Positions 5,855 through 7,972 of a stretch of 7,972 bases of DNA are shown here, piece after piece. The notes under the pieces are model-generated. The model saw only the letters and a list, made by a program, of their open reading frames with translations. It had not been told where the DNA came from and made no database searches. Each line of letters starts with the position of its first letter. Position 1 is the stretch's first letter. The stretch spans positions 1-7,972 of the forward strand of contig JBGCDE010000115.1 in assembly GCA_045105115.1 (NCBI GenBank), in the 5' to 3' direction. The stretch comes from JAUIET01 sp045105115. GTDB lineage: Bacteria > Pseudomonadota > Gammaproteobacteria > Pseudomonadales > JAUIET01. The position numbers and the translations under genes are program-made.

Positions 5855-6229
5855 ATGCAAGACTCAGAGTCATTTTCTTTAGCCAGTCGCCTGCGAAGCT
5901 TTTCTTACGCGATAAGCGGTCTGTTGAAGCTGGTATCGACCGAACACAATGCCTGGATTCACGCGGTAGCGACGATTTCAGTATTTGGTTTGGCATGGCA
6001 ATGTGGAATCACGCGATTTGAGTGGATGGTTTTGCTGCTCGCCGTAGCGATGGTATGGGTCGCGGAAGCGCTGAATACTGCGGTTGAATACCTCGCTAAC
6101 GCAGTGTCTTTGGAATTTAACCCACACATCAAACATGCCAAGGATATAGCTGCTGGGGCGGTGTTATTGGCCGCTTTGTTTGCAGCCGCTCTAGGCTCAC
6201 TGGTCTTTTATCCCTATTTGTTTGGCTGA
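5855..6229 (+). CDS. dgkA: Diacylglycerol kinase (DgkA family)
   Basis: A 124-residue inner-membrane lipid kinase of the prokaryotic DgkA family, which phosphorylates diacylglycerol to phosphatidic acid; some homologues prefer undecaprenol. The family layout is complete: an amphipathic N-terminus, Glu30 (E. coli Glu28), three membrane helices, and the active-site block EALNTAVE with Glu71, Asn74 and Glu78 (E. coli Glu69, Asn72, Glu76), then AKDIAAGAVLLAA with Lys96-Asp97 (Lys94-Asp95). At the position of E. coli Asp80 there is Asn82. The start is ATG at 5855; GTG at 5852 is directly adjacent to the upstream TAA and would add one residue, and neither has a strong Shine-Dalgarno. It is the last gene of the arsC-led run; no strong terminator hairpin was seen after it. 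Confidence 0.93.
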   Translation: MQDSESFSLASRLRSFSYAISGLLKLVSTEHNAWIHAVATISVFGLAWQCGITRFEWMVLLLAVAMVWVAEALNTAVEYLANAVSLEFNPHIKHAKDIAAGAVLLAALFAAALGSLVFYPYLFG

Positions 6230-6319
6230 ATAACGACCAGATAGCCTGTTTTCGCCTTCCGTCGATTGGATCAAAATACACCAGTTGTAGCTGACCGCCT
6301 GCCTATACTTTAAATAGAA
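6230..6319 (+). promoter_or_regulatory. Intergenic region with a candidate promoter for the HD-GYP gene
   Basis: A 90-bp stretch between the lipid kinase and the HD-GYP gene. TATACT at 6304-6309 is a good -10 match, but no -35 hexamer is found at the right distance (TTGTAG at 6285-6290 is too close). If used, transcription would start near 6316, only a few bases before the ATG at 6320, which argues that the real start codon lies further downstream. No clear rho-independent terminator was found here. Confidence 0.35.
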
Positions 6320-6363
6320 ATGGAACTTCCCAACGTTTGGCCGGGCGGCCGAACTATGGGCAC

Positions 6364-6368
6364 AGGAG
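6364..6368 (+). promoter_or_regulatory. Shine-Dalgarno candidate of the HD-GYP gene
   Basis: AGGAG at 6364-6368 is the best ribosome binding site near the start of the HD-GYP frame. It lies only two bases before ATG 6371 but eight bases before TTG 6377, which would be an ideal spacing. The earlier ATGs at 6320 and 6356 have no comparable site. Confidence 0.4.
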
Positions 6369-6370
6369 AT

Positions 6371-7606
6371 ATGCCTTTGTCAGGCCGGTTCGTCAGCATT
6401 CCCGCCAGGGATCTTCAATTCGGCATGTTTGTCGCCGAGTTGGATAGACCTTGGCTGGAGACACCGTTCCTTGTGCAAGGCTTTATTGTCAGTGAACCGG
6501 AGCAACGTAAGCTTCTGATGGAGCTGTGCAATAAGGTCACGATCGACACGGGCAAAAGCCAACAAGGCAGTGCCGCAAGAAAAAGCCGCAAAGTCAGCGG
6601 CCGAGAAGCAATTCTTAGAGAAACTCCGGGCAAACGTTTAGGTATCTATAAAGACACGCGTTCTTTCGATCAGGAGATTGTCTCCGCGACCGAAATGTAC
6701 GAAAGCTACGAGTCAACGGTCAAGAGCTTCTACGAAGACTTCCGCCGCAACAAAGCCATCAATCTAAAAGACGTCAATAACACCGTCGACAACCTTGTTG
6801 AAAGCATTGTTCGCAACCCTGACGCCTGCATGTTACTCAGACAAATGCGTCGTAAAAGCGACTATCTGCACGACCATGCAATGGGCATGTCTATTTGGTC
6901 GGCGGCACTTGGCCGTCAACTGGGTTTGCCACCTGAGGATATCAAGCATTTGGCATTTGGAGCGCTAGTTGCTGACGCCGGTACGGTACATATCTCAAAT
7001 GACCTGCTGAACAAACCCGCGAAATTGACTGAATCAGAATTTAAGTATGTTCAACGTCACGTAGACAAGAGCCTTGAAATACTCGGTCAAACCGAAGGTT
7101 TAGATCCTAAAATCATTGAAATTGTTCAGAGCCATCATGAGCGATTTGATGGTTCTGGCTATCCGCAAGGTCTGATTGGGAACCAGATTCCTATTTTTGC
7201 TCGAATAGTGTCGATTGCCGACTGCTACGATGCCGTTACGACCAAGCGACCTTACGCAAAGCCGTTAACCCCGTCAGAAGGTGTCACTCTATTATATGGG
7301 CTTCGAGAGAAGGACTTTCAAAGTGAATTGGTAGAGGAGTTTATTCAAGCGATAGGGATTTACCCGGTAGGCACAATGGTTGAATTGACTTCGGGTGAGG
7401 TGGGCACTGTTATTGCCGAATATCGCCGCCGCCGACTACGACCGAAAATTCTGTTGCTACTGGATTCTGAGAAGAGGCCAATCAAATCTCGTCAGTTCGT
7501 TAACTTACTCAAAACAACTCAGTGTGATGATGGCACGCCGCTAGATATAGTTCGTGCTCTGGAGCCGGGCGCGTACGGATTGGCAGACGATGACATCTTT
7601 GCGTGA
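6371..7606 (+). CDS. DUF3391 / HD-GYP domain protein with an altered HD dyad
   Basis: A 411-residue cytoplasmic protein of the c-di-GMP HD-GYP class. Residues about 6-110 form a DUF3391-type N-terminal domain (ARDLQFGMFVAELDRPWLET), followed by a helical linker and the HD-GYP domain (about 150-320). Family landmarks present are His169 (HAMGMS), His230 (RHVDK), HHERFDGSGYP (255-265) and Asp284 (SIADCYDAV). The HD dyad itself, normally LLHDIGK, reads LVADAGT, so the metal-binding His is Ala201 and the Lys is Thr205. Phosphodiesterase activity is therefore doubtful; binding of c-di-GMP is possible. Numbering assumes the ATG at 6371, chosen because homologous sequence begins just after it. ATGs at 6320 and 6356 are open in frame, and TTG 6377 has the best-spaced Shine-Dalgarno. 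It overlaps the GGDEF gene by 17 bp. Confidence 0.88.
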   Translation: MPLSGRFVSIPARDLQFGMFVAELDRPWLETPFLVQGFIVSEPEQRKLLMELCNKVTIDTGKSQQGSAARKSRKVSGREAILRETPGKRLGIYKDTRSFDQEIVSATEMYESYESTVKSFYEDFRRNKAINLKDVNNTVDNLVESIVRNPDACMLLRQMRRKSDYLHDHAMGMSIWSAALGRQLGLPPEDIKHLAFGALVADAGTVHISNDLLNKPAKLTESEFKYVQRHVDKSLEILGQTEGLDPKIIEIVQSHHERFDGSGYPQGLIGNQIPIFARIVSIADCYDAVTTKRPYAKPLTPSEGVTLLYGLREKDFQSELVEEFIQAIGIYPVGTMVELTSGEVGTVIAEYRRRRLRPKILLLLDSEKRPIKSRQFVNLLKTTQCDDGTPLDIVRALEPGAYGLADDDIFA

Positions 7607-7972
7607 GTACGGCGAAGATCTGACTCCGCGCAAGCCGCCAGACATAGATCGCGCTCGTTTCCTTGCAGGGCTGTCTGCTGACCTCGATATTGGCCAGCGA
7701 GAGAATAGTCTTACCGCGCTACTTCTGGTTGACATAAAAAACTTTCGGCACTTAAATCGACGATTCGGCTACGGCGTAGGCGATAGCATTCTGGCCCATG
7801 TTCACAGTCAATTGAAGGAAAATATTAAGAAAGCAAGCATCGTCAGCCGGTTGGGTGATGATCTGTTCGCTGTTGTGGTTCCGGAGATGCAATCGCTTCG
7901 CTTGTTGCCAGTTGCGGCGAGTAAAGTGCAGCAGATTCTGGCTGAACCAATACGTTATCAAAGCCAGGATAT
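7590..7972 (+). CDS. GGDEF-domain protein with degenerate active site (truncated by the window end)
   Basis: The first 127 residues of a protein that runs off the window. After a short polar lead, FLAGLSADLDIGQ leads into a diguanylate-cyclase fold: LLLVDIKNFRHLNRRFGYGVGDSIL (45-68) matches the usual start with the metal-binding Asp48 and the helix that follows. The signature loop reads RLGDDLFAVVV (87-97), so GGDEF becomes G89-D90-D91-L92-F93. The catalytic Glu is Leu and the second Gly is Asp, so cyclase activity is unlikely. The following VQQILAEPIRYQ resembles the end of GGDEF domains that precede an EAL domain, but nothing further can be seen. The start is ATG at 7590 inside the HD-GYP gene (17-bp overlap), without a clear Shine-Dalgarno; TTG 7599 is an alternative. 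The overlap suggests coupled expression with the HD-GYP protein. Confidence 0.85.
   Translation, partial: MTSLREYGEDLTPRKPPDIDRARFLAGLSADLDIGQRENSLTALLLVDIKNFRHLNRRFGYGVGDSILAHVHSQLKENIKKASIVSRLGDDLFAVVVPEMQSLRLLPVAASKVQQILAEPIRYQSQD

Overview
The window looks like a piece of gammaproteobacterial chromosome of moderate GC content. The order thioredoxin-like lipoprotein, BrkB/YihY membrane protein, ArsC-type reductase, WrbA-type quinone reductase, DUF2069 is, from memory, close to that of Pseudomonas (PA0949-PA0953 neighbourhood) and other free-living gammaproteobacteria. No phage, IS or transposase gene is visible. All but two genes are ordinary core-type genes packed head to tail.

Layout: (1) 2-1339, a Spinster-like MFS transporter on +, whose 3' end overlaps the convergent gene that follows by 30 bp. 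(2) 3066-1310 on -, a two-gene operon: BrkB/YihY then a TlpA-like thioredoxin lipoprotein, coupled by a GTGA overlap. (3) 3067-3394, a 328-bp gap. Its outer part carries candidate divergent promoter boxes, and 3118-3380 is a remarkable interlocked palindrome. (4) 3395-6229 on +, a tight run: arsC (apparent ATC start), wrbA-like, DUF2069, a lipoprotein metallopeptidase and a DgkA-type lipid kinase, joined by overlaps or very short gaps. (5) 6371 to the window end on +, a DUF3391/HD-GYP protein overlapping a truncated GGDEF-domain gene. Both carry altered active-site signatures.

The main discovery candidate is the 263-bp element at 3118-3380. It has 32-bp terminal inverted repeats (31/32 paired). 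Inside are two successive stem-loops with unrelated stems (20 bp and 16 bp) whose ~55-nt loops are reverse complements of each other. Every block except a 12-nt purine-rich linker therefore has a partner, and the strand can fold either as two kissing hairpins on a common stem or as one long rod. It ends 14 bp before the apparent arsC start, so it would lie in the arsC leader if transcription starts at the + promoter candidate. It could be a mobile (MITE-like) element, a structured leader RNA, or both; the sequence alone cannot decide.

Other points: arsC has a clear Shine-Dalgarno sequence but ATC where ATG is expected. The HD-GYP protein has Ala-Asp in place of the His-Asp dyad, and the adjacent GGDEF domain reads GDDLF. 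This suggests a c-di-GMP-related pair that binds or signals rather than making or degrading the nucleotide.
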